Of a DNA stretch of 64,000 nt, positions 23,490 to 32,323 are shown piece after piece. Below the pieces are notes generated by a model. The model was not told the DNA's origin, searched no databases, and saw only the letters and a list, made by a program, of their open reading frames with translations. How positions within the stretch are numbered: the stretch's first letter is position 1; each line of letters begins with the position of its first letter. Both the position numbers and the translations under genes were made by a program. Source of the stretch: Phytoactinopolyspora limicola (GTDB taxonomy: Bacteria; Actinomycetota; Actinomycetes; Jiangellales; Jiangellaceae); assembly GCF_011320225.1 (NCBI RefSeq), contig NZ_JAAOEN010000001.1, positions 1,035,652 through 1,099,651 of the forward strand, written 5' to 3'.

Positions 23490-26400
23490 ATGTACCGCCA
23501 TACCACCCGATCGGTGTTGGGCGTCACGGGTGCGGTGGCCCTCGCGGCCGCGCTCGTGCTCACTCCCGCGCTTGCGGCCGGATCAGCGCTGGTCAGTGAT
23601 CATGCCAGTGCCGGTAGCGCCGCACCACCACCGGAGGTGTCCGAGCGCCGCCTGCTGACCAACGAACATGTCGACGCGATCAATGTCGGCGTCGACGGCG
23701 CGCAGCTGACCATCAACTCCAAGATCAGTCCACCGGTCGAGTTCGTCGAGGTGGACGAGCTGATCTATCAGCTGTCCGACCTCAGCTATATGACCGGCTT
23801 ACCGGACCAGTTCGTTGAGTTCATCGGGGCTGATAGCGCCTGGATCGTGCCGCAGGTACAGAACCACGACGTGCTCTGGGCAGGTTGGAGCACGGAGAAC
23901 ATCGCGGCCGGGGCGCTTGATGGCAACTCGGTCGACATCACTCTGCTCGACGTCCAAGGGCCGGGGGATGTCGAAGTCTGGCAGATGGTGGGCTTCAGCG
24001 AGATCCGGCGTATCTTCAGCTCGGACGAGAACTACAAGACGCTGTCTCAGTCCGTCAACGCACATGTGCACGCGAACTGGGCGTTCACCGAGCCCGGTGT
24101 CTACACGCTGACGTTCGGCGCCGCTGCGTCCGTTGGTGGTCAGCGTCTAGAGTCCGACCCGGTCGACTTCACCTGGGTGGTGGGCGGCACATCCGGTGAA
24201 CTGCCGGCCCTGGCTGCGTCGGCCACCCAGATCGACGCCCCGTCCATCGCGGAGCCCGGCGAGGACGTGACGCTGCACGCCACGGTCGGCACCGACACCG
24301 GCGTTGACGCGCCACCCTCCCCCGGTGGTTATGTCGAGTTCCTCGCCGGTGGTCAGCCGCTGGGCTGGGCGGCTCTGGTCGAGGGTGCGGCCCAGTTGAC
24401 GACGTCGTTCGGTGAACTCGGCGAGTACGAACTCACGGCGACATATGTCCCGCAGGAACCCCAGTTCTACGCCGGTTCCACCTCCGAACCACACGTACTT
24501 GTGGTGGAGGACGAGACGGAGCCGATCGAGACCACTCTCACGATCGACGGACTGGCTCACCATTACCACTCCGGGGACCGCATCGAGCTGACCGCTGTCC
24601 AGAATCCTCCGACGGAGCTGGACCACTACCACTGGTTCGGCCGGCTGGCCGACGATGACGACTTCGTCGAGGTGGGTGGCGGAGCCGTGTTCGTGACCGA
24701 AGCCGCCGCCGAGCTCGATGGCGCACAGTACTACGTCGAGTTGTCCGGGCACGGGCACGAGGTCGTGGCGCGGTCGGAGCCGGTGACCATCGTGATCGAC
24801 GACCACGATGGGGAACCCGGCGACGAGGATCCGGGTAACGAGGATCCGGGTAACGAGGATCCGGGTAACGAGGACCCGGGTAACGAGGACCCGGGCGAGT
24901 GTGAAGACCCACGGACGGTACTGACCAACGAGCACGTCGACCTCCTTGCCCCCGTCCTGGACGATGGCGAGCTGGCGATGCGGGCGAAGGTTGGTTCGGC
25001 GGCGAGCTACACCTTCTATGACCCGGCCGACCTGCTGGTGCAGGTGAAAGACCCGGAGGCGGCCACCTCGGTACCCGGCGGCGATGGGTACGCCTTCCTC
25101 GGCGAGGAGGGTGACCCGCTGTGGGTCATCCCGCAGACGCAGGACCCCGACGTCGTATGGGCCGGCTGGTCCACCGAGGAGCTGCCGGCCGGCACGTTCG
25201 TCGACGACGCAGTGCGAATGATCATGCACGACGTCGAGGGCCCAGGTGAGGTTGAGGTCTTCCAGAGCAGCGGGCTTGGTGGCGGGCCGACGCGTATCTT
25301 CAGCACCACCGACACCCTTGAACCGGTGCACCAGGCCGTCGGCCGGCATGTGCACGCTCACTGGGCGTTCACCGCACTCGGCGCGTACACCATGACGTTC
25401 GAGGTCGCCGGCACATTGGAGGATGGCGGCGAGCTGACCACCGGTCCGGTCGAGTATGCGTTCGTCGTCGGCGACGTCGAATGTGATCCCGATGACCCCG
25501 GCGATGAGAACGGCGCGGACGAGGGCGGGGCCGAAGGTGGCGGCGACGAAGGCGGCGCAGCCGAGGACGGTCACGATGACGGCACCGACGTCGGTGGCGA
25601 CCAGTCTGGAGATCAGGCCGGTGGTGCTGACGGCTCCGACGACGGCACCGATGCCGGCGGTGACCAGGCCGGGAACGACGACGGCACCGACGCCGGTGAT
25701 GCCTCCGGTAACGACACGGGCGGCGGCGCCGGAACTGGCCCCAAGCCGACCACGAAACCGACGACGGGTGTCTGCCCGCCCGGAACCGTCCCCGCGGGAT
25801 CGCGGTCGGCCAGCAATCCGGCGCCCACCGGTCCGTCGAACGGCACGGGCGACGCGGGTTCCGACGACGGGACCGACGCCGGAGGTGAGTCCGGTGATGA
25901 GACCGGTGACAACGGCGAGAACGGCGGCAACGACGCGCCCAGCGGCGACCAGGTGGTGCTGACCAACGAACACGTCGATCTGATCTCACCCCGCCTGTCG
26001 GGTACGGACGTATCGCTGCGGGCGAAGGTGGGCTCGGCGGCGGACCACACCTTCTATGCGCCGGCCGATGTGTTGACCCAGGTGAAGCCGGAAGCCGAGA
26101 GCACTGTGCCGGCTGGCGACGCCTACACTTTCCTCGGCGCCGCCGGTGATCCCATCTGGCTGATTCCGGAAACCCAGGACCCGGAGATCGTCTGGGCCGG
26201 ATGGTCGACGGAGGAGTTGAGCCGCGGCGAGTTCCAGGGTGACACCGTGGACATCCGGATGCTCGATGTTGATGGTCCGGGAACGCTGGAGGTCTTCCAG
26301 ACGGTCGGGTTCGGAGACGTCGCCCGGATCTTCAGCTCGGAGGATTCGCTGGCGCCACGTCGCCAGGGGGTCGGGCAGCACGTCCACGCCAACTGGGCGT

Positions 26401-26882
26401 TCTCGGTTGAGGGTAGTTACACGGTGACCTTCGAGGTGAGCGGGACACTCGCCGGTGGCCAGACTGTTTCGTCCGGACCGGTGCGGTATTCGTTCGTCGT
26501 CGGCGAGTTGACCGGGGCCAACGCGTCGACCGCCAACGACGCCGGCGGTGCGGATGCCGTAGCGCCGGGTGGCCGGACGGCGAGGGCGGCCGTCCCGGCG
26601 CTGCATCAGCCGGCGATGCCGGCGGCCAACCTGGCCGCGAACCCAACGCCCACCGCGAGTCCGACCGCGAGTCCGACCGCGAACCCCACCTCCAGCGCCA
26701 GTCCTGCGCCACCGGGGGCTACGGCCCGGCCATCGTCCGCGGCATCCGGTGTGAACTGCGTGCTGGCCAACACCGGTGCGGGTGGAACGTCTGGCCTGGT
26801 CGTCGCTGGCGGGTTGTTGCTGGCTGGAGGCGCGGCTGCGCTGTTCGCCTACCGCCGGCGAGGAGTATCGCTGACCGCATGA
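23490..26882 (+). CDS. LAxTG-anchored wall protein with three actinobacterial surface repeats
   Basis: 1130 residues from ATG 23490 (AAGGAG 11 bases upstream). Signal peptide at about 1-35. Three copies of the choice-of-anchor-M/P_ac_wall_RPT-type repeat lie at about 55-235, 473-660 and 820-1005. Each opens LTNEHVD, has an inner VPQ/IPQ/IPE and WAGWSTE block, and ends with HVHANWAF or HVHAHWAF and a beta-strand T-x-x-VVG. Between repeats 1 and 2 are two Ig-like domains (SATQIDAPSIAEPGEDVTLH; TTLTIDGLAHHYHSGDRIEL) and a DPGNE repeat; between 2 and 3 is an Asp/Gly-rich linker. The C-terminus is LANTGAGG, a hydrophobic helix and RRR, a sortase signal of the LAxTG type. First gene of the zinc-type ABC operon; likely captures metal at the cell wall (inference). 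Confidence 0.92.
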   Translation: MYRHTTRSVLGVTGAVALAAALVLTPALAAGSALVSDHASAGSAAPPPEVSERRLLTNEHVDAINVGVDGAQLTINSKISPPVEFVEVDELIYQLSDLSYMTGLPDQFVEFIGADSAWIVPQVQNHDVLWAGWSTENIAAGALDGNSVDITLLDVQGPGDVEVWQMVGFSEIRRIFSSDENYKTLSQSVNAHVHANWAFTEPGVYTLTFGAAASVGGQRLESDPVDFTWVVGGTSGELPALAASATQIDAPSIAEPGEDVTLHATVGTDTGVDAPPSPGGYVEFLAGGQPLGWAALVEGAAQLTTSFGELGEYELTATYVPQEPQFYAGSTSEPHVLVVEDETEPIETTLTIDGLAHHYHSGDRIELTAVQNPPTELDHYHWFGRLADDDDFVEVGGGAVFVTEAAAELDGAQYYVELSGHGHEVVARSEPVTIVIDDHDGEPGDEDPGNEDPGNEDPGNEDPGNEDPGECEDPRTVLTNEHVDLLAPVLDDGELAMRAKVGSAASYTFYDPADLLVQVKDPEAATSVPGGDGYAFLGEEGDPLWVIPQTQDPDVVWAGWSTEELPAGTFVDDAVRMIMHDVEGPGEVEVFQSSGLGGGPTRIFSTTDTLEPVHQAVGRHVHAHWAFTALGAYTMTFEVAGTLEDGGELTTGPVEYAFVVGDVECDPDDPGDENGADEGGAEGGGDEGGAAEDGHDDGTDVGGDQSGDQAGGADGSDDGTDAGGDQAGNDDGTDAGDASGNDTGGGAGTGPKPTTKPTTGVCPPGTVPAGSRSASNPAPTGPSNGTGDAGSDDGTDAGGESGDETGDNGENGGNDAPSGDQVVLTNEHVDLISPRLSGTDVSLRAKVGSAADHTFYAPADVLTQVKPEAESTVPAGDAYTFLGAAGDPIWLIPETQDPEIVWAGWSTEELSRGEFQGDTVDIRMLDVDGPGTLEVFQTVGFGDVARIFSSEDSLAPRRQGVGQHVHANWAFSVEGSYTVTFEVSGTLAGGQTVSSGPVRYSFVVGELTGANASTANDAGGADAVAPGGRTARAAVPALHQPAMPAANLAANPTPTASPTASPTANPTSSASPAPPGATARPSSAASGVNCVLANTGAGGTSGLVVAGGLLLAGGAAALFAYRRRGVSLTA
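24825..24899 (+). repeat. Five tandem 15-bp units encoding the DPGNE linker
   Basis: GAGGATCCGGGTAAC-type units repeat five times at 24825-24839, 24840-24854, 24855-24869, 24870-24884 and 24885-24899, the last two with single-base changes. They encode EDPGN pentapeptides, a flexible acidic spacer between the Ig-like domains and surface repeat 2. Copy number can be expected to vary between strains. Confidence 0.9.
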
Positions 26883-26893
26883 TCACCGGCGCG

Positions 26894-26933
26894 TCCCGTG
26901 GGGTCAGGCCACCGTCGGAAGGGCCCCACGGGA
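26894..26933 (+). terminator. Perfect 10-bp hairpin between wall protein and SBP genes
   Basis: TCCCGTGGGG at 26894-26903 pairs exactly with CCCCACGGGA at 26924-26933 around a 20-base loop. It lies 12 bases after the wall-protein stop and about 44 bases before the SBP start, with no T-run. It may partly terminate or stabilise the message, so that the wall protein is made in excess over the transporter. Confidence 0.5.
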
Positions 26934-26976
26934 TACGGCCACATCGATTGTCCGAAACATCCAGTGAAGGAGGAAC

Positions 26977-28587
26977 GTGACGAGGGCGCCGGCGTCGAAC
27001 TCGACCGTGTGGCGGATGGTGACGGGTGTCGTCGCCGGTGCGCTGGCCGCCGGACTCGTCGCCGGGTGCGGGGCCGACGCGCTGAGCACCCACGACGACC
27101 GCGTCCAGGTGATCACCACCACGGGTATTCTGGCCGACCTCGCCGCGAACGTCGGTGGTGACCGGGTGAACGTCAACACCCTGGTACCGGACGGCGCCGA
27201 CCCCCACACGTACGAGCCGAGCCTGCGCGACATCCGCGACGTCGTCTACGCCGACGTAGCGTTCAGCAACTACATGCTCCTGGAGGAGCAGAGCATCATC
27301 CGGGCGCTGGATGCGAACCTCCGTACAGGGGTGCCCAACGTGTCGCTGGCCGAAGGGGCGGTTAAGTACGCCGCTGAGGTGATCCCGCTGGTGGAGAACA
27401 TCTCCCTCGATACCATCTGGCTCGGTATGCGGGTTCGTGGCACCGGGGAGCAATACGGCGCCACCCGAGCCTCCGAGGTCTACCTCAGCGCCACCGCACT
27501 CGACGGACCCGGCGATCTAGTCACCTACCTGACGGAGGCGTTCGGCAACCCGACCTTCTACGTCGATTCCACCGATGGGTTCGACGCATCCACCGGTTAC
27601 CGGGACGATACCGCGGTCCTCCCTCCCGATGCACACACCCACATGAGCTGGGCATTCACCGAACCAGGGATCTATCGGCTGACCATGCGGGCCAGCCTGG
27701 CGGTGACCCCGGAGAGCCGGCCGGTGTCATTCGACGAGCAGACGTTCACCTTCGCCGTCGGGGTGGACCCACGGTCGGCGCCGGGGATGTCCGACGCCGC
27801 GGTGCTGAACTCGGGGCACGCCGACGTCACGGTCGACCTCGACACGGGTGAGTTGTATCTGTTCGCCGACCCGGATGGCGGTGGCGACGTGAACCAAGAG
27901 GTCTACGACGCCGCCACCACGGTGATCGAGGTACCGAACCGGGCCCTCCATCAGGTCCCAGCAGATCCTGAGTACCGGTTCCTCGGCCGCGCCCGGGATC
28001 AGATCTTCCAGCTGCCGCAGGCTGTGCTCGGCCGGCACGTGCACGGCGAGATCGATCCGCATCTGTGGCAGAACGTCCGCAACACCATCTCCTACGTGCA
28101 GCTGATCCGCGACACCCTGATCGGTGTCGACCCCGAGGGTGCACGTGATTACCGAGACAACGCCCGGGTGTACATCGAGGAGTTGGAGCGGTTGGACGAC
28201 GACGTCCGCGAGACCATCCACCGCATTCCGGAGTCGCGCCGGCACCTCGTCACCACTCACGACGCCTTCGGTTATCTCGGCGCCGCGTACGGTATGCAGA
28301 TCTCCGGGGTCGTCACACCCAACCCGGCCACCGAGCCCAGCCTCGCCGACCGTCGCCGACTGGCCGAGACCATCCGCAACCTGGCGATACCAGCCGTCTT
28401 TCTGGAGCCGAACCTGGCGGCGCGGGCCTCGACGCTCACCGAAGTGGCCGCGGCGGAGGGGGTGGCGGTCTGCCCCATATACGGGGACGCGTTCGACGGC
28501 GAGGTCACCACGTACGTCGACATGATGCGGTTCAACGCCGAATCCCTGTACCGATGCCTGTCCGACAATCCGGAGAGAGACCGATGA
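26977..28587 (+). CDS. ZnuA-like metal-binding lipoprotein with inserted surface-repeat domain
   Basis: 536 residues from GTG 26977, just after AAGGAGG. Lipobox LVAGC (Cys 31). The ZnuA fold is split: the N-lobe at about 42-135 has GADPHTYEPSLRDI (His 77), and the rest from about 350 has GRHVHGEIDPHLWQNV (His 362), TTHDAFGYLGAAYGM (His 428) and VCPIYGDAF, so the three-His zinc site is kept. Residues about 140-345 are foreign to ZnuA. They match the surface repeat but in swapped order: the second half (DAHTHMSWAFTEPGIYRL) precedes the first half (LNSGHADVTV ... RFLGRARDQIFQLPQ). This is the 'anchored repeat-type' SBP architecture of actinobacteria. Usual ZnuA length is about 300. Its stop overlaps the next start by four bases. 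Confidence 0.9.
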   Translation: MTRAPASNSTVWRMVTGVVAGALAAGLVAGCGADALSTHDDRVQVITTTGILADLAANVGGDRVNVNTLVPDGADPHTYEPSLRDIRDVVYADVAFSNYMLLEEQSIIRALDANLRTGVPNVSLAEGAVKYAAEVIPLVENISLDTIWLGMRVRGTGEQYGATRASEVYLSATALDGPGDLVTYLTEAFGNPTFYVDSTDGFDASTGYRDDTAVLPPDAHTHMSWAFTEPGIYRLTMRASLAVTPESRPVSFDEQTFTFAVGVDPRSAPGMSDAAVLNSGHADVTVDLDTGELYLFADPDGGGDVNQEVYDAATTVIEVPNRALHQVPADPEYRFLGRARDQIFQLPQAVLGRHVHGEIDPHLWQNVRNTISYVQLIRDTLIGVDPEGARDYRDNARVYIEELERLDDDVRETIHRIPESRRHLVTTHDAFGYLGAAYGMQISGVVTPNPATEPSLADRRRLAETIRNLAIPAVFLEPNLAARASTLTEVAAAEGVAVCPIYGDAFDGEVTTYVDMMRFNAESLYRCLSDNPERDR

Positions 28588-29639
28588 TCGACCGACTGAT
28601 TCAAACCCGCGCGGCGGCTGCCGACACACCGGTAGGCCCCGGCGGCCGCGCCGGATCGCACCGGCGCGCGTGGCAGGTGGTGATCGTGGCGGCCACGGCC
28701 GTCCTGCTGTGTGCCATCCCGGGATGGGCCGCGGAGGATCCGAACCTCGAGCAGGAGATCGACCGCGACCAGGAGGTCGCCACCGAACCCGCGGTGCTCG
28801 ACGACGGGCACGTCGACATGGGGCCACGGTACGTCGACGACGAGTGGATCTTCCTGGTGCATGACGACACCGTGGAGCCGCCGGTGTGGCGGGTGATGGA
28901 TCAAACGGTATTCCACGTCACCGACGCCGCGTTGCTGGCGGTGCCGGACAACGACACGTACTCGTTCCTGCCCGCGCCGCCTGGGGCCGAGGTCCACGTC
29001 GTGCCGCAGGCGCAACAGCCGGGTGTGGTCTGGCTGGGCTGGAACACCCAGGACCCCACCGTCATGGAGACCATCGATCGCGGCGCCACGTTGCGGCTGC
29101 GCGGAGTATCCGGGCCCGGCGAGATGGTGGTGTTTCTCCAAAGCGGCGATCTTGGCGACCCGGATCCGCTGTGGGACAGCCGGGAAGAGTATCCACAGGA
29201 CATTTGGGTCGAGGTCAACACACATACCCACGCCAACTGGGTGTTCTCCGAACCGGGGATCTATCTGGTGGAGATGGAGGTCACCGCGGACCTCGTCACG
29301 GGCGGCAGGGAGTCGCGGGTCGAGGTGCTGCGGTTCGCCGTCGGTACCGCTACCAGCACCGCCGACGCTTTGGACGCCGAGCACATCCCAGCCGACCTGC
29401 CCGAAGGCGACGCCGACGAGCCGGCTAATGGTGCGGATCCGGACGGTACCGCGGCTGAGGAGTCGGATGACGGGCCCGGCGTCGCCACCGGCCTGCTGAT
29501 CGCGGGGGCCGCCGCTGCGGTGTTGGTGGCTGCCGCCGTCGTGGTGGTGGTCCGGGGTCGGCGGGTGAAGGCACGGGCGGCCGCGGGGCCAGCCGTAGGT
29601 TCCGAGCGCACCGGCGGTGGTACCTGGAGCACACCGTGA
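28584..29639 (+). CDS. Membrane-anchored one-repeat protein of the anchored-repeat ABC system
   Basis: 351 residues from ATG 28584 (ATGA overlap with the SBP stop). Signal peptide at about 28-50 (AWQVVIVAATAVLLCAIPGWAA). One surface repeat spans about 68-260: LDDGHVDMGPRYVDDEW, then HVVPQAQQPGVVWLGWNTQ and VNTHTHANWVFSEPGIYLVE. An acidic linker leads to one C-terminal membrane helix (VATGLLIAGAAAAVLVAAAV) and a short basic tail, with no sortase motif, so it stays in the cytoplasmic membrane next to the transporter. It probably hands metal between wall protein and SBP, or docks them (inference). Overlaps the ATPase start by four bases. Confidence 0.87.
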   Translation: MIDRLIQTRAAAADTPVGPGGRAGSHRRAWQVVIVAATAVLLCAIPGWAAEDPNLEQEIDRDQEVATEPAVLDDGHVDMGPRYVDDEWIFLVHDDTVEPPVWRVMDQTVFHVTDAALLAVPDNDTYSFLPAPPGAEVHVVPQAQQPGVVWLGWNTQDPTVMETIDRGATLRLRGVSGPGEMVVFLQSGDLGDPDPLWDSREEYPQDIWVEVNTHTHANWVFSEPGIYLVEMEVTADLVTGGRESRVEVLRFAVGTATSTADALDAEHIPADLPEGDADEPANGADPDGTAAEESDDGPGVATGLLIAGAAAAVLVAAAVVVVVRGRRVKARAAAGPAVGSERTGGGTWSTP

Positions 29640-30388
29640 GTGTGCTGCGGGTGGACGGCTTGGGGGTCGATCTCGGCGGTCGGCCCGTGTTGCGGGACGT
29701 GGATCTCGCCGTGGACGTCGGGGAGTTCGTTGGGTTGATCGGTCCGAACGGCGCCGGCAAGACCACGCTGCTTCGGTCGGTGCTGGCGCTGATCCGGTCT
29801 CGGACCGGCCGGGTGCTGGTCGACGGCCGCCCCGCCCGGCCGGGGCGTTCGCGGGTCGGCTACGTGCCGCAACGGCACGAGTTCGCATGGGACTTCCCGA
29901 TCTCGGTGGAGGATGCCGTGCTGAGCGGCCGGGCCGGTCGGATCGGCCTGCTCCGTCGGCCGGGGGTGTCCGACTGGCGCGCCGTCGGCGAGGCGCTGGA
30001 CCGGGTCCGGATCGGCGATCTCCGCACCCGACCGGTGGGTGAGCTGTCCGGAGGGCAACGACAACGTGTGCTGGTGGCGCGGGCCCTGGCCGTCCAGCCG
30101 GCCATCCTGTTGCTGGACGAGCCGTTCACCGGCCTCGACATGCCCACGCAGGAGCTGCTCAACGACCTCTTCGTGCAGCTATCGCGGGAGGGTACCGCCC
30201 TGTTGATGACCACTCATGACATCCTGCTCGCCCTCGAATCGTGTACTCGGATCGCCTTGCTCAACGCAACGATCGTCGCGGATGCGGCGCCGGCCGAGCT
30301 ACGCGACCGTGACGTGTGGATGCGCACCTTCGGCGTGAGCGAACACAGCCCACTACTGAAGATGCTCACGACGCTGAAGGCGGCCTGA
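29636..30388 (+). CDS. Zinc/manganese-type ABC ATPase (ZnuC-like, anchored-repeat family)
   Basis: 250 residues from the GTG overlapping the preceding stop. Walker A GPNGAGKTTLLRSV, Q-loop VGYVPQRHEF, signature LSGGQRQRVLVARALA, Walker B AILLLDEPFTGLD and H-loop LLMTTHDILLALE. The VPQRHEFAWDFPISVEDAVL segment is typical of ATPases from the metal (ZnuC/MntA) class. It is translationally coupled to both the anchored repeat protein and the permease, so it energises this transporter. Confidence 0.93.
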   Translation: MSVLRVDGLGVDLGGRPVLRDVDLAVDVGEFVGLIGPNGAGKTTLLRSVLALIRSRTGRVLVDGRPARPGRSRVGYVPQRHEFAWDFPISVEDAVLSGRAGRIGLLRRPGVSDWRAVGEALDRVRIGDLRTRPVGELSGGQRQRVLVARALAVQPAILLLDEPFTGLDMPTQELLNDLFVQLSREGTALLMTTHDILLALESCTRIALLNATIVADAAPAELRDRDVWMRTFGVSEHSPLLKMLTTLKAA

Positions 30389-30389
30389 C

Positions 30390-31340
30390 GTGTCGATCCC
30401 GGAGTTCATCACCGACCTGTTCAACCCGGACCTGGCTTTTCTACCCAAGGCGTTGCTGATCGCGGTGATGTCCAGCGTCGTGTGTGGCGTCGTCGGCTGT
30501 TACGTGGTGTTGCGCGGGATGGCGTTCATCGGGCATGCCGTCGCACATGCGGTGTTCCCTGGGCTGGCGGTGGCGTTCGTCCTGCAGGGCAGCCTGGTGC
30601 TCGGTGGAGTGGTGGCAGGGGTGGTCACCGCCCTGCTGATGGTGGTCTTCGCGCAGAACCGCCGGATCAAAGAGGACTCGATCATCGGCGTGCTGCACGT
30701 GGCGGCCTTCGCGATCGGAATCGTGGTCATCTCCCAGGCGCCCGGCTACGCGGGGTCGTTGCAGCAGTTCCTGTTCGGCTCCCTCACCGGTGTCCCCGAC
30801 GAGGATCTCTACCTGGCCGGGTTGACCGGGGTGGGCGTCTTAGGCGTCGTGTTCTTGTTACACAAGGAGTTCGTGGCGGTCAGCCTGGACCGGGAGATGG
30901 CGCGGGCGATGGGGCTACGCGTGTTCGGGCTGGACGTCGTCCTCTATGTCATGGTCACGGTCGCGATCGTGATCGCCGTGCAGACTATCGGCAACATTCT
31001 CGTCCTGGCGCTGCTGCTGACACCGGCCGCGACGGCACGGCTGCTCACCGACCGGCTGGGGGTGATGATGCTGCTGTCGCCCGTCCTGGGTGGGGTATCG
31101 GCGATCGTCGGGCTGTACCTGTCGTGGAGCTACGACCTGCCGGTAGGCGGCACCATCGTGCTGGTCTTGACGGCGGTGTTCCTGGCGGCGTGGGTGTTCG
31201 CTCCGCGGCATGGTGCCTTGGCCCGTCGTTACCGGCGACACCGGACCCTATCCGGAACCGGCGTCGGACCGGCACTGGGCGGCCAGGAGGATACACCTGC
31301 GGACGACGTCGCCACCGAGTCGGCGTCCGCGCGCGGCTGA
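30390..31340 (+). CDS. Zinc/manganese-type ABC permease (ABC-3 family, ZnuB-like)
   Basis: 316 residues from GTG 30390, one base after the ATPase stop. Eight or nine hydrophobic segments with family blocks YVVLRGMAFIGHAVAHAVFP near the N-terminus, LFGSLTGVPDEDLYLAGLTG mid-protein, MGLRVFGLDVVLYVMVTVAI, IGNILVLALLLTPAATARLL and SWSYDLPVGGTIVLVLTAVF. These are the hallmarks of ABC-3 permeases that move Zn2+ or Mn2+. A short Ala/Asp-rich tail is cytoplasmic. Last gene of the operon, convergent with the DMT exporter 25 bases downstream. Confidence 0.93.
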   Translation: MSIPEFITDLFNPDLAFLPKALLIAVMSSVVCGVVGCYVVLRGMAFIGHAVAHAVFPGLAVAFVLQGSLVLGGVVAGVVTALLMVVFAQNRRIKEDSIIGVLHVAAFAIGIVVISQAPGYAGSLQQFLFGSLTGVPDEDLYLAGLTGVGVLGVVFLLHKEFVAVSLDREMARAMGLRVFGLDVVLYVMVTVAIVIAVQTIGNILVLALLLTPAATARLLTDRLGVMMLLSPVLGGVSAIVGLYLSWSYDLPVGGTIVLVLTAVFLAAWVFAPRHGALARRYRRHRTLSGTGVGPALGGQEDTPADDVATESASARG

Positions 31341-31365
31341 CCTTCGTCGGACTGGCGGCGGTCGC

Positions 31366-32262
31366 CTAACCTGTGGCGGGTTGGTTGTGGATCGCCACTC
31401 CGGCGATCACGAGCCCCACCGCGAACACCTCGATGCTCGACGGGATCTGGGAGAGGACGACGATCCCGATGACGGTCGCGGTGGCGGGCAGGATGGAGAC
31501 CAGCAGCGCGTAGGTCGCCCGGGGCAGCCGGGCCATGGCGAGCTGGTCGCATACGTAGGGGATCACTGAGGAGGAGACACCGACCCCTACCCCGGCGGCC
31601 ACCGCGATGAGGTCGGTGAACGCTGGTGCCGCGCTGGGTACTCCGACCGGTGCGGCGACGACCGCCGCGACGATCATGGCGACGGCCAGCCCGTCGATCC
31701 CGGTGATGGACGGCTCGCGGGCGATACGGTGGGCGAGGACGATGTAGAGCGCGAACAGTACGGCGTTGGCGAAGGCGAAGGCGATGCCCACCGGTTCGCC
31801 GACCAATCGGACGTCGGTCAGCAGATACACTCCGGCCACGGCGGCCACCAGGGCGGCGAGGTTGCGTGGGGTCCGGGCGGCGACGGCGGCTAGCGCGATC
31901 ACCGGCAGGAACTCGATGGCGGCGACGGTGCCCAGTGGTAGGCGGTCGAGTGCGAGGTAGAAGCAACTGTTCATGACGGCCAGCACCACGCCCCAACCGA
32001 TCAGCAGCGATCGGACCCGTGGACTGAGGCCGGACCACAGCCGCCAGGGCCGCCGCCATGCGGCGAAGATCAATGCCGCGGCGGTGATCCGGAGCCAGGC
32101 GACCCCGATGACATCGACGCGGACGAAGAGGAGCACGGCGAACGCCGGTCCGAGGTAGTGGAATACGGCGCTGACGACGAAGTACGCGTGGGGAGGTACA
32201 CGATGGGTCAGGGGCCGACGAGTGGGTTCGCCGGGGGTCGCCCCGGAGCGGAGTTTGGCCAC
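31366..32262 (-). CDS. EamA/DMT-superfamily exporter (RhtA-like)
   Basis: 298 residues from a GTG at 32260-32262. Ten hydrophobic helices in two EamA halves: FVVSAVFHYLGPAFAVLLF, VDVIGVAWLRITAAALIFAA, LALDRLPLGTVAAIEFLPVI in the first, then GIAFAFANAVLFALYIVLAH, and LPRATYALLVSILPATATVI followed by VVLSQIPSSIEVFAVGLVIA in the second. The pattern is closest to RhtA, the threonine/homoserine exporter. It is divergent from an Lrp/AsnC regulator, the usual controller of amino-acid exporters. The specific substrate is not certain. Confidence 0.87.
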   Translation of the reverse strand: MAKLRSGATPGEPTRRPLTHRVPPHAYFVVSAVFHYLGPAFAVLLFVRVDVIGVAWLRITAAALIFAAWRRPWRLWSGLSPRVRSLLIGWGVVLAVMNSCFYLALDRLPLGTVAAIEFLPVIALAAVAARTPRNLAALVAAVAGVYLLTDVRLVGEPVGIAFAFANAVLFALYIVLAHRIAREPSITGIDGLAVAMIVAAVVAAPVGVPSAAPAFTDLIAVAAGVGVGVSSSVIPYVCDQLAMARLPRATYALLVSILPATATVIGIVVLSQIPSSIEVFAVGLVIAGVAIHNQPATG

Positions 32263-32323
32263 ATCTCATCATTGAAGGCGAGGAGAGGTAAGTCCATGGG
32301 CGTTCATCGGAGTAGAGTGAGAT

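Noticed and set aside
24147-25973. 608-codon minus-strand open frame
   Set aside because: It lies antisense to the wall-protein gene, is Gly/Val/Arg-rich without any domain, and reflects GC-biased third positions of the real gene.
28272-29888. 538-codon minus-strand frame
   Set aside because: Antisense to the SBP, membrane repeat protein and ATPase genes, which have clear domains and coupled starts.
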